64,000 bases of DNA from Brevundimonas diminuta 3F5N (GTDB taxonomy: Bacteria > Pseudomonadota > Alphaproteobacteria > Caulobacterales > Caulobacteraceae): contig NZ_FUIE01000020.1 of the NCBI RefSeq assembly GCF_900163625.1, positions 1 to 64,000 of the forward strand. Direction: 5' to 3'. Both the position numbers and the translations under genes were made by a program. The notes under the pieces were generated by a model that was given only the letters and a program-made list of their open reading frames with translations, was not told the origin of the DNA and searched no databases. Below are positions 1 through 7,535 of the stretch, one piece after another (the stretch's first letter is position 1; each line of letters begins with the position of its first letter).

Positions 1-18
1 CCTTTCAAGGGGCGGACT

Positions 19-606
19 CTAGCTCCGCGTGGAGGAAATTCTCAGGGGCACGTCAAAGCTCGAGGCGTCTCGAACGCCTTTATATTTATCCAGATCGTGT
101 CCAGGAAGCGCGCGAACAAAATCCAAATCAGCGGGATGCCAGCGTCCAATTTCCCAAGCGCACGCGAAACGTATCGCAGATCTTATCGCAACAGCGTCAT
201 GCCTAGATAGTTGATCTCGGAACTGATCGATCCATAGTTTTTGAAAATCGTTAGGGGTCAAAGTCGCAACCGCAAACACTATCGCGTGAAGCTTTCCCTC
301 GTCGTGCATCGCTATATAGCGATGGCCGTAGTTCATTACGGTTGTAACCGAACCTTCAATTAATCTGTCAGCTAAATGCGCCCGGATAAACTGATCGATC
401 CATGGGTGATCAAAGCTCAATCTGAGGTTTCTAATACCTCCATTAATGTGCAGCGACCACTCGCTCAGAGCAGGCTGTTTAAGCGTCACATCTTTGCGGC
501 CGTAACGATCCCTGTACCTGACCAAGGGCGGCATGGCCGGCAAAGCAGGGAGGGGAGGGGGCTGTTGATCGAGCGGAAAAAGTGAATACTGCACCACTAG
601 CTCCAC
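19..606 (-). CDS. Unknown protein coupled to a tyrosine recombinase
   Basis: I do not recognise the function. The 195-residue product has a Pro-rich N-terminus, then mixed and helical sequence (about residues 65-170) loosely like the N-terminal DNA-binding half of phage-type integrases. None of the catalytic Arg/His/Tyr residues of that family is present. The longest frame starts with GTG inside the end of the recombinase gene (10-bp overlap). The GTG four codons later gives a better GGAG spacing and is a plausible alternative start. Base composition is visibly lower in GC than the rest of the window. It may be a small accessory protein of a recombinase module or the N-terminal remnant of a larger one. 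The next gene would lie beyond the window edge. Confidence 0.55.
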   Translation of the reverse strand: MELVVQYSLFPLDQQPPPLPALPAMPPLVRYRDRYGRKDVTLKQPALSEWSLHINGGIRNLRLSFDHPWIDQFIRAHLADRLIEGSVTTVMNYGHRYIAMHDEGKLHAIVFAVATLTPNDFQKLWIDQFRDQLSRHDAVAIRSAIRFACAWEIGRWHPADLDFVRALPGHDLDKYKGVRDASSFDVPLRISSTRS

Positions 607-1763
607 ACTCCGCTTCGCAACGCTGCCAGAGTGTCATCGAAACTTTCGTTCCACATCTTCGCGTAGCGCGGCTCGAAGAATGCGCGAGCATAGTGAAATG
701 GCATTTCTGAACCTGGAGCCCACCCCATAAAGGGACGAATCCTGCGCCCTATTTCCTCAAACTCCATCCCGCCCTCCGAAAATCGTTGATACCTGACTAC
801 AGCTGCTGTGTGTCGAAGCGAGTGGGGCGAGAGTTGGTCATTAGCTCGCGCGGCCAAGGCATTGCGCGCCTGAGCAGAAAGACTCCGTTTTATCTTCAGG
901 AATATCTCATTGAGTGACTGCTTGGATATCGGAGCCCCTTCCTGCGAAGAGAATAGGTACCCATGCGCCGGGTCACCGCGATAATGAACGATATAGTTGT
1001 CAATCGCTGCTGTAAGTGCTCTCGACAGCGGCAGGTCGCGGCTTGCCCAATGGTTCTTCAGTTGCGGTGAACTGGATCGTCGATCTTCGTGCTCTGGCGG
1101 GCGAATACTGACCCAAAATACCTGTTCTCCCGTGCGAAAATCGAACTCATTCTGAAGGCTATCGGGTGTAAGAAGAAGCAATTCACTGCGACGCAAGCCA
1201 AGCTGGAATAGCATTAGAGCCATGGCATAATTCCGCCACCGATTTGTCTCAGTGCGAAACGGATTTCTCTCGCTGTCGGGGTTCACGATGTCAAACACAT
1301 CTTCTAGGACAATGGCAGGCAAGGACTTTACTTGGATCGACGCAGTAGCTGCTTTTGGCTGGGCGCGTAGCTGCGAATAGGAGCGCTGAAGACGCTGCAG
1401 GTCCTTCGATAGATCTCGAGGATCGGCCCCGTTAATCATACTTAGGACACCGAACACGAAGCGCCTTTGGAGCGCCCAACGCTTCTCCGGCGCCGTTTGA
1501 GACTGATGACCTAACAAGGCTGAGGACAGTACGCGTTGGATAGCGTTGAGATCCGCAGCAACAAGCGCTCGATCGAGGTCGACTGGCGGATTCAGGCGTT
1601 CAGCATCATGATAGAGTTGGGATATAGCAAAGGCATGTTTTTCGCGCGTCGCGATGGCCTGGTGTGCGTTGAGAAAATCAAGCCATATCGTTGCGGCATA
1701 CCGAGGTAGCCCGAGCGCATCGGTGCATACTGGACCGCGCAAGGATGCTGGGATCAAACTCAT
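597..1763 (-). CDS. Tyrosine recombinase / phage-type integrase
   Basis: Catalyses site-specific DNA strand exchange. The frame opens at a GTG at 1775, but the ATG at 1763 gives a 388-residue protein and is preferred. Counting from that ATG, the catalytic set is visible in order: Arg191 in GLRRSELL, a beta-hairpin Lys near 236, the HSLRH box (His314, Arg317), Trp348 in the third His/Trp position, and nucleophile Tyr358 in FHYAR. The N-terminal 150 residues form the usual SAM-like core-binding region. The downstream gene overlaps its 3' end, so the two are probably co-translated. GC content is about 50% in sampled lines, against 62-72% in core genes, which suggests horizontal transfer. No target tRNA gene is visible nearby. 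Confidence 0.9.
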   Translation of the reverse strand: MSLIPASLRGPVCTDALGLPRYAATIWLDFLNAHQAIATREKHAFAISQLYHDAERLNPPVDLDRALVAADLNAIQRVLSSALLGHQSQTAPEKRWALQRRFVFGVLSMINGADPRDLSKDLQRLQRSYSQLRAQPKAATASIQVKSLPAIVLEDVFDIVNPDSERNPFRTETNRWRNYAMALMLFQLGLRRSELLLLTPDSLQNEFDFRTGEQVFWVSIRPPEHEDRRSSSPQLKNHWASRDLPLSRALTAAIDNYIVHYRGDPAHGYLFSSQEGAPISKQSLNEIFLKIKRSLSAQARNALAARANDQLSPHSLRHTAAVVRYQRFSEGGMEFEEIGRRIRPFMGWAPGSEMPFHYARAFFEPRYAKMWNESFDDTLAALRSGVWS

Positions 1764-1851
1764 ACGCCAAAACACACAACCAACCGTAGCTGTCGTAGCT
1801 TCAGCAGGATTAGACGGGAATGATCAAGGGCATACGTGTCGAATGGAGCCC

Positions 1852-1906
1852 GCCCAAGCCCAAGCTGCTGCGCTGTTTTGAATGGCTGCGCAGCTTGGGC
1901 TTGAGC
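1852..1906. repeat. 17-bp inverted repeat beside the recombinase gene
   Basis: Arms 1852-1868 and 1890-1906 pair with one mismatch around a 21-nt loop. It lies between the recombinase start (1763) and the 3' end of the LysR gene (1978), close to where base composition changes. No T-tract follows on either strand, so a simple intrinsic terminator is not obvious. An element end, recombinase binding site or rho-type terminator hairpin are all possible. Confidence 0.6.
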
Positions 1907-1977
1907 TCATGTTGCAACGGAAATGAACTTGGTCGGCCTTCGCATAATATATCTTAGGCGATAAAAACCAACACGCC

Positions 1978-2931
1978 TCACAGATCATCGACGCTCGCCT
2001 CTGCGGCTGCTTGCGCCTCTTCCTTCAGCCAGGCGGCAAAGGCTCTGGCGGGCGCTGACGCGCCGCTGCGCTTGATCAGGACGTAGTAAGCCAACGCCGT
2101 GCTCAGCGCGCCGTCAGCGAAAGGCGCCACCAGGCGGCCGGATGCCAGATCCCCGGCTACGAAGGCATAAGGCGCCAAGGCCACGCCCTGGCCGTGTGCC
2201 GCCGCCTCGATGGCCAGCGCTGTCTGATCGAACCGCGGCCCTGCCTGGACGTCAGTGTTCGTCAGTCCACGCGCCTTGAACCAGGCCGCCCAGTCCGGGC
2301 GCGGTTCCTCCAACTCGCTGGGACGCAAGTGAATCAGCACATGGCGCGCCAGGTCTGACGGACGACGCAAGGCGTTTTCGCCCATAGTTAACGACGGTGC
2401 GCAAACCGGGGTTACGTCAGCGTCCAGCAGTTTTTCGGATCGCACGCCAGGATAGTCGCCCCGGCCATAGCGAACGGCCACGTCGACCCGTCCGCCGCTG
2501 ACATCGGCCAGGCGCATGTCAGCGGACATCCACACCTCGATTTCAGGATGCGCGGCCGCGAAACGGGCGATGCGCGGCGCCAGCCATTTCGAGGCGAAGG
2601 ACGGCGGTACGCTGACCGCCAGGGCGTGACGCCGGTCGGGGCGATACAGCAGATCCCCTGCCCGTTTCAGATAGTCGAACCCGTCACGCAGCAAGGGGTA
2701 GAGTTCGGCGCCCAGCTCGGTCAGGGCGATCTGGCGGCCTTCACGATGGAACAGAGGCGCGCCGGCGTGTTCCTCCAGGATGCGGATCTGCTGGCTGATA
2801 GCGCCTGGCGTGACCGAGAGCTCTTCGGCGGCGCGGGTGATGTTGAGACGACGTGCTGCAGCCTCGAACGCCTTCAGGGCGTTAAGCGGCGGAATCCGAC
2901 TTTCGGCGGCTGGTTCCTTGCGGCGGGTCAT
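1978..2931 (-). CDS. LysR-family transcriptional regulator, GcvA-like
   Basis: The 317-residue protein has an N-terminal winged HTH (about residues 15-75, with the LysR pattern AAEELSVTPGAISQQI) and a periplasmic-binding-like effector domain. Sequence style is that of the GcvA subgroup. The ATG overlaps the TGA of the upstream cysK-like gene by 4 bp (ATGA), so it is co-transcribed downstream of cysK; LysR genes are more often divergent from their targets. The effector is unknown; O-acetylserine or another sulfur or amino-acid signal is only a guess from context. Confidence 0.9.
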   Translation of the reverse strand: MTRRKEPAAESRIPPLNALKAFEAAARRLNITRAAEELSVTPGAISQQIRILEEHAGAPLFHREGRQIALTELGAELYPLLRDGFDYLKRAGDLLYRPDRRHALAVSVPPSFASKWLAPRIARFAAAHPEIEVWMSADMRLADVSGGRVDVAVRYGRGDYPGVRSEKLLDADVTPVCAPSLTMGENALRRPSDLARHVLIHLRPSELEEPRPDWAAWFKARGLTNTDVQAGPRFDQTALAIEAAAHGQGVALAPYAFVAGDLASGRLVAPFADGALSTALAYYVLIKRSGASAPARAFAAWLKEEAQAAAEASVDDL

Positions 2932-3932
2932 CGGCTTATCCAGTCGGGCGCCGGCAGGCCGCGTGCGTTGAGGAAGCCAGGGTCATAGATCTTGCTGGCG
3001 TAACGCTGGCCCGCGTCGCACAGCACGGTCACGATGGTGTGGCCGGGTCCCATGTCGCGGGCCATGCGGATGGCGCCCGCGATGTTGACGCCGCTGGACG
3101 GGCCGAGCGACAGCCCCTCGTCCCGCACCAGATCGAACAGGATGGGCAGGAACTCGGCGTCCTCGATCCGATAGGCGTGATCGACCGACAGGCCGTTCAG
3201 GTTGCCGGTGATGCGGTTGACGCCGATGCCCTCGGCGACCGAACCGCCCTCGCCTTTCAGCACGCCTTCGGTGAACCAACTGTAGAGAGCGGCGCCCGGC
3301 ACGTCGGCCAATCCGATCTTCAGCGCCGGATTCTGTTCGCGCAGATAGGTCGTGGTTCCGGTCAGGGTGCCGCCTGAACCGACAGCGCAGATGAAGCCGT
3401 CTATGTGGCCGTCGGTCTGTTTCCAGATTTCCGGACCGGTAGCTTCATAGTGAGCCAGGCGATTAGCCAGATTGTCGAATTGATCGGCGTAGAAGGCGCC
3501 GTTCGGTTCGCTGTCGCTCAGTTCCTCGGCCAGACGGCGCGAGAAATGGACGAAGTGGTTGGGGCTGGCGAAGGGCGCCGGATCGACCTCGATCAGACGA
3601 GCGCCGTGCAGGCGAACGGCGCGCTTCTTCTCTTCCGTCTGGGTGCGCGGCATGACGATGACGACCGGGTGGCCCAGCGCCGCGCCGACCAACGCCAGAC
3701 CGATGCCGGTGTTGCCCGCGGTGCCCTCGACGATGGTCCCGCCGGGTTTCAACGCGCCCGAGGCGCGCGCCGCACGAATGATGCTGAGCGCCGCACGATC
3801 CTTGATCGAGCCGCCGACGTTCAGGAACTCGGCCTTGCCCAGGATTTCGCAGCCGGTCAGCTCCGAAGCGCGCTTGAGGCGCACCAGGGGCGTGTTGCCG
3901 ATCAGGCCGAGGACGTCAGGCGCGACAATCAT
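2928..3932 (-). CDS. cysK: Cysteine synthase A (O-acetylserine sulfhydrylase)
   Basis: PLP enzyme that makes cysteine from O-acetylserine and sulfide in the cytoplasm. Lys44 in the GGSIKDR motif is the Schiff-base lysine. The substrate loop reads TAGNTG (71-76) where E. coli CysK has TSGNTG, and GSGGT binds the PLP phosphate. At 334 residues with a long C-terminus it matches the longer alphaproteobacterial branch annotated as CysK. The TAGNTG loop also leaves room for a cystathionine beta-synthase-like or desulfhydrase activity. It overlaps the LysR gene by 4 bp; cysteine supply could also serve the SUF operon elsewhere in the window. Confidence 0.85.
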   Translation of the reverse strand: MIVAPDVLGLIGNTPLVRLKRASELTGCEILGKAEFLNVGGSIKDRAALSIIRAARASGALKPGGTIVEGTAGNTGIGLALVGAALGHPVVIVMPRTQTEEKKRAVRLHGARLIEVDPAPFASPNHFVHFSRRLAEELSDSEPNGAFYADQFDNLANRLAHYEATGPEIWKQTDGHIDGFICAVGSGGTLTGTTTYLREQNPALKIGLADVPGAALYSWFTEGVLKGEGGSVAEGIGVNRITGNLNGLSVDHAYRIEDAEFLPILFDLVRDEGLSLGPSSGVNIAGAIRMARDMGPGHTIVTVLCDAGQRYASKIYDPGFLNARGLPAPDWISR

Positions 3933-3933
3933 G

Positions 3934-3989
3934 GAAAATCCGAACCATGGGGAGGAGCGATCCTCTTAGCCACAGTTCAGATTTTCTAA
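3934..3989. promoter_or_regulatory. Candidate operator/promoter upstream of cysK-lysR
   Basis: The 65-bp gap between cysK and lpdA carries an AT-rich inverted repeat, GAAAATC (3934-3940) with GATTTTC (3980-3986). It also holds TTAG (3967-3970) with CTAA (3986-3989). Symmetric AT-rich sites of this kind are typical LysR-type operators. The co-transcribed LysR protein is the obvious candidate binder, but the match is only suggestive. Confidence 0.3.
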
Positions 3990-3997
3990 CAACCGCC

Positions 3998-5404
3998 CTA
4001 GATGTGGATCACACGGCCATAGGCGTCCAGGGCGGCTTCGTGCATGGCCTCGGACATGGTCGGGTGCGGATAGACGATGCCGTGGATGTCTTCCTCGGTC
4101 GCTTCCATGGTGATGGCGGTGACGTAGCCCTGGATCATCTCGGTGACGTCGGCGCCGATCATGTGGGCGCCGATCAGGGCGCCAGTCTTGGCGTCGAAGA
4201 TGACCTTGACGAAGCCTTCGGTCTCGCCCGCCGCGATGGCCTTGCCGTTCACCTTGAAGGGGAAGCGGCCGATCTTGACCTCACGGCCTTCGGCCTTGGC
4301 CCCCTGCTCCGTCACCCCGACCGAGGCGACCTGAGGCTGGGCGTAGGTGCAGCCAGCGATGGGCGAATGGACGTTCGGCGTCTTGTAGCCGGCGATGTGC
4401 TCGGCGGCGTGAATGCCTTCGTGCGAGGCCTTGTGCGCCAGCCAGGGCGCGCCGGCGCAGTCACCGATGGCGTACAGGCCCTTCACATTGGTCTGGCAGT
4501 GGCTGTCGGTCTTGATGTGGCCGCGATCCAGTTCGACGCCCAGCGCCTCCAGCCCGATGCCGTCGGTGTTGGCGGTGATGCCGACGGCCGAGATGCAGAC
4601 CTCGGCCTCCAGGCTTTCGGCCTTGCCGTTGACTTCAAGATCGACCTTCACGCCCTTGGAATCCTTGGTGACCTTCGTCACCTTGGCGCCGAGCTTGAAC
4701 TTGATGCCGCGCTTCTCGAAGCCCTTCTGGGCGGCCTTGGAGACCTCTTCGTCCTCGACCGGCATGACGCGGTCCACGGCTTCAACGACCGTCACCTCAG
4801 CGCCCAAAGCCCGGTAGAAGCTGGCGAATTCGATGCCGATGGCGCCCGAACCGATAACGACGAAGGTCTTGGGCAGCTTCTTCGGCGCCAGGGCGTCGCG
4901 ATAGGCCCAGATCTTGTCGCCATCCGCCTCCAAGCCGATCTGCGGCAGGGCGCGGGCGCGGGCGCCGACGGCCAGCATGACGGTCTTGGCTTCGATCGCG
5001 CGCGTGCCGCCAGCCTTCAGCGCCACGACGACCTTCGGCGCAGCCGCGCCTTTCTCAAGCTTGGCTGAGCCCTCGATGACCTCGATCTTGTTCTTCTTCA
5101 TCAGGAAGCCGACGCCCTGATTCAGTTGCTTGGCCACGCCGCGCGAACGCTGGATGATGGCGTCAAAATCGAACGACGCGCCCGAGGCGGACAGGCCGTA
5201 GTCCTTCAGGTGCGACAGGCTTTCGAACTTCTCGCCCGACTTCAGCAGGGCCTTGGTCGGGATGCAGCCCCAGTTCAGGCAGATGCCGCCCAGGTTCTCG
5301 CGCTCGACGATGGCGACCTTCTGGCCCAGTTGGCTGGCGCGGATGGCCGCGACGTAACCGCCGGGGCCCGAGCCGATGACGACGAGATCGAATTCAGCAG
5401 CCAT
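3998..5404 (-). CDS. lpdA: Dihydrolipoyl dehydrogenase (E3)
   Basis: FAD/NAD flavoenzyme that re-oxidises dihydrolipoyl groups of the pyruvate (and usually 2-oxoglutarate) dehydrogenase complexes. The 468-residue length is standard. Visible are the FAD-binding GSGPGG at 11-16, the redox disulfide Cys42/Cys47 in GGICLNWGCIPT, an NAD-binding GSGAIG, and the C-terminal His447-Glu452 pair in HPTMSE. It starts 2 nt after the glutathione peroxidase stop and lies downstream of pdhA-pdhB-pdhC on the same strand, so it is most likely the E3 of this complex. Confidence 0.97.
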   Translation of the reverse strand: MAAEFDLVVIGSGPGGYVAAIRASQLGQKVAIVERENLGGICLNWGCIPTKALLKSGEKFESLSHLKDYGLSASGASFDFDAIIQRSRGVAKQLNQGVGFLMKKNKIEVIEGSAKLEKGAAAPKVVVALKAGGTRAIEAKTVMLAVGARARALPQIGLEADGDKIWAYRDALAPKKLPKTFVVIGSGAIGIEFASFYRALGAEVTVVEAVDRVMPVEDEEVSKAAQKGFEKRGIKFKLGAKVTKVTKDSKGVKVDLEVNGKAESLEAEVCISAVGITANTDGIGLEALGVELDRGHIKTDSHCQTNVKGLYAIGDCAGAPWLAHKASHEGIHAAEHIAGYKTPNVHSPIAGCTYAQPQVASVGVTEQGAKAEGREVKIGRFPFKVNGKAIAAGETEGFVKVIFDAKTGALIGAHMIGADVTEMIQGYVTAITMEATEEDIHGIVYPHPTMSEAMHEAALDAYGRVIHI

Positions 5405-5406
5405 GA

Positions 5407-5886
5407 TCAGATCAACTTCTCGATGTCGGCCTTGATGGCCTCGGGTTCAGTCTGGGGCGAATAGCGCGCGACGACGCGGCCTTCGCGGTCGGTCAGGAAC
5501 TTGGTGAAGTTCCACTTGATGGCCTGGGAGCCCAGGAAGCCGCGCTTCTGTCGGGTCAACCAGGCATAGAGGGGGTGGCGGTTCGGTCCGTTGACCTCGA
5601 CCTTGTCAAACAGGGGAAAGGTCACGTCGAAGCTGCTGGCGCAGAAGGCGGCGATTTCCGCCGCCCTGCCCGGCTCCTGCGCGCCGAACTGGTTGCAGGG
5701 AAAGCCCAAAACCTCGAACGGCGCGTCGGCGAAGTCGCGGTGCAGCTTCTCCAGCCCGTCATACTGACCGGTGAAGCCGCACTTGGACGCCGTATTGACG
5801 ATCAGCAGCGCCTGACCGCGAAAACGATCCAGCGAGACGTCCGCGCCGTCGATGGCGCGGGCGGAGAAGTCATAGACCGAGGTCAT
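5407..5886 (-). CDS. Glutathione peroxidase family protein
   Basis: Thiol peroxidase of the GPx fold, 159 residues, cytoplasmic (no signal peptide). The family catalytic residues are seen: Cys36 in TASKCGFT (cysteine in place of selenocysteine), Gln65 in FPCNQFG, and Trp124-Asn125 in KWNFTKF. Bacterial Cys-GPx proteins often use thioredoxin rather than glutathione. It is placed between pdhC and lpdA with a 2-nt gap to lpdA, suggesting co-expression with the pyruvate dehydrogenase complex, whose lipoyl thiols are sensitive to peroxide. That functional link is an inference. Confidence 0.93.
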   Translation of the reverse strand: MTSVYDFSARAIDGADVSLDRFRGQALLIVNTASKCGFTGQYDGLEKLHRDFADAPFEVLGFPCNQFGAQEPGRAAEIAAFCASSFDVTFPLFDKVEVNGPNRHPLYAWLTRQKRGFLGSQAIKWNFTKFLTDREGRVVARYSPQTEPEAIKADIEKLI

Positions 5887-5911
5887 GACTTCACCCCTCC
5901 CACTTTTTCAG

Positions 5912-5957
5912 CACATGATCTCATCCGAAAACCGCTGACACTTTTCGGGATCATGTG
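5912..5957. repeat. REP-like palindromic element between gpx and pdhC
   Basis: Outer arms CACATGATC (5912-5920) and GATCATGTG (5949-5957) enclose inner arms CCGAAAA (5925-5931) and TTTTCGG (5942-5948). Together they form about 16 bp of stem with a 4-nt bulge on one side. The CCGAAAA / TTTTCGG / GATCATG layout resembles dispersed intergenic palindromes I know from alphaproteobacterial genomes. In the transcript it would fold into a stable hairpin between pdhC and gpx. Confidence 0.6.
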
Positions 5958-5958
5958 A

Positions 5959-7233
5959 TTAGGCCAGCATCGCCACGGGATCTTCGATCAGCGGCTTGAA
6001 CGCCTGCAGGAAGCGGGCGCCCGTCGCGCCGTCGACCACGCGGTGATCGCAGGTCAGGGTCACGGTCATGACCGTGGCCACGGCCAACTGCCCGTCCTTG
6101 ACGACCGGACGTTGCTCGCCTGCGCCCACGCTCATGATGCAGCCTTGCGGCTCATTGATGATCGAGGAGAAGGACTTGATGCCGAACATGCCCAGGTTGG
6201 ACACCGAGAAGGTGCCGCCCTGGAACTCTTCCGGCTTCAGCTTGCGCTCGCGCGCGCGCTTGGCCAGATCCTTGGACTCGGTCGCGATCTGGGCCAGACC
6301 CTTGGTCTCGGCCTTGCGGATGATCGGGGTGATCAGGCCGCCGTCGATCGCCACCGCCATCGAGACGTCGGCGTTGTGGTGCATGGCGATGCCTTCCGGG
6401 GTGTAGGAGGCGTTCGCCTCCGGCACCATCTTCAGGGCCAGCGCAGCGGCCTTGATGACGAAGTCGTTCACCGAGACCTTGATGCCCTGCGGCTCCAGCA
6501 TCTTGTTCACCTTGGCGCGGACGGCCATCAGCTGGTCGATCTCGCAGTCGATGAACAGCGGGAAGTGCGGCACGTTCTGGATGCTGTCGACCATGCGACG
6601 GGCGACGGCCTTCTTCATGCCGTCCAGCGGGATCAGATCGTAGCTGCCGTCCGGGATGCCCATCTGGGCCAGCGACATGACCTTGCGCGGTTCGACGCCT
6701 GCCGCAGGGGCAGCAGCAGCCGAGGCGACCGGCTTGGCGCCGCCCTTGCCTGCGGCTTCCACGTCACGCTTGACGATACGGCCATGCGGGCCGGTGCCGG
6801 CCACGCTCTTCAGGTCCAGACCGGCCTGAGCGGCCATACGGCGCGCCAGCGGCGAGGCGAAGATGCGGCCGCCGTCATCAGACTTCGGTGCGGCCGGAGC
6901 AGACGCCGCCTCGGCCTTCGGAGCCTCCGTCTTAGGCGCTTCAGCCTTCGGCGTCTCAGCCGGAGCATCAGTCTTCTTGGACGCAGGCGCCACGTCGTCG
7001 CCGGACAGACGGGCGATCGGCGTATTGACCTTCACGCCTTCGGCGCCTTCCGGCACGAGGATTTCCAGCACTTCGCCTTCGTCCACGGCTTCGACTTCCA
7101 TCGTCGCCTTGTCGGTCTCGATCTCGGCGATCACATCGCCGGCCGAGACTGTGTCGCCGACTTTGACGTGCCACTTGGCCAGGACGCCCTCTTCCATCGT
7201 CGGAGACAGGGCGGGCATCAGGATGTCGGTCAT
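5959..7233 (-). CDS. pdhC: Pyruvate dehydrogenase E2, dihydrolipoamide acetyltransferase
   Basis: Forms the core of the pyruvate dehydrogenase complex and transfers acetyl groups to CoA. In 424 residues: one N-terminal lipoyl domain with Lys42 in ETDKAT, an Ala/Pro/Lys-rich linker (about 80-125), a peripheral subunit-binding domain (about 125-165), a second linker, and the catalytic domain ending with the HxxxDG motif (His397, Asp401-Gly402). The ATG overlaps the stop of the DUF5076 gene by 4 bp. The lipoyl group would be supplied by LipA, encoded at 13.9-14.8 kb. Confidence 0.97.
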   Translation of the reverse strand: MTDILMPALSPTMEEGVLAKWHVKVGDTVSAGDVIAEIETDKATMEVEAVDEGEVLEILVPEGAEGVKVNTPIARLSGDDVAPASKKTDAPAETPKAEAPKTEAPKAEAASAPAAPKSDDGGRIFASPLARRMAAQAGLDLKSVAGTGPHGRIVKRDVEAAGKGGAKPVASAAAAPAAGVEPRKVMSLAQMGIPDGSYDLIPLDGMKKAVARRMVDSIQNVPHFPLFIDCEIDQLMAVRAKVNKMLEPQGIKVSVNDFVIKAAALALKMVPEANASYTPEGIAMHHNADVSMAVAIDGGLITPIIRKAETKGLAQIATESKDLAKRARERKLKPEEFQGGTFSVSNLGMFGIKSFSSIINEPQGCIMSVGAGEQRPVVKDGQLAVATVMTVTLTCDHRVVDGATGARFLQAFKPLIEDPVAMLA

Positions 7234-7535
7234 TGAGCGGTCTCCGTCTGCTGGCTGGAAGCCGCCTTTTCGTGCGCGGCGTCCCAGCTGTCGCGGATAG
7301 CCTTAAAGGCTGTCGGCTGGTCGAAACCGTGCATGTCGGCGTAGGCGTGAGAGAAATGCCAAGCCAGTTCGGCCAGCACGACGCCGATGTTCGCCGGTTC
7401 GCGCAGAGCCGGGCGGATGTTCATCTGCGGCCCGTCGACGTTCCACCACACGCGGATCAGTTCCAGCACCTGTTCATCGGCGCCGTCGAGCCCCTCGGGG
7501 ATCGATAGAGCCTTGGCTTCCAGGGCCTCCGTCAT
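7230..7535 (-). CDS. Small DUF5076-like protein inside the pdh operon
   Basis: A 101-residue soluble acidic protein with no signal peptide, which I recognise as DUF5076-like. It has a conserved-looking core (about residues 20-75) rich in Trp, His and Asn, including VWWNVDG and [13 protein letters not shown]. Function unknown. It is wedged between pdhB and pdhC with ATGA-type 4-bp overlaps at both ends, so its translation is tied to both subunits. That argues for a role in complex assembly or regulation, but nothing in the sequence identifies a reaction. Confidence 0.85.
   Translation of the reverse strand: MTEALEAKALSIPEGLDGADEQVLELIRVWWNVDGPQMNIRPALREPANIGVVLAELAWHFSHAYADMHGFDQPTAFKAIRDSWDAAHEKAASSQQTETAQ

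Noticed and set aside
1-1775. Recombinase-in-trio (RIT) element
   Set aside because: Only one gene has a recombinase active site in the window; the coupled protein has none. A third gene might lie outside, so this stays open but unsupported.
3947-5068. Long open frame antisense to lpdA (about 370 codons)
   Set aside because: A shadow of high-GC codon bias opposite a clear gene; its composition is repetitive and unlike any known protein. The same applies to 6043-7236, 8825-9985 and 10579-11808.
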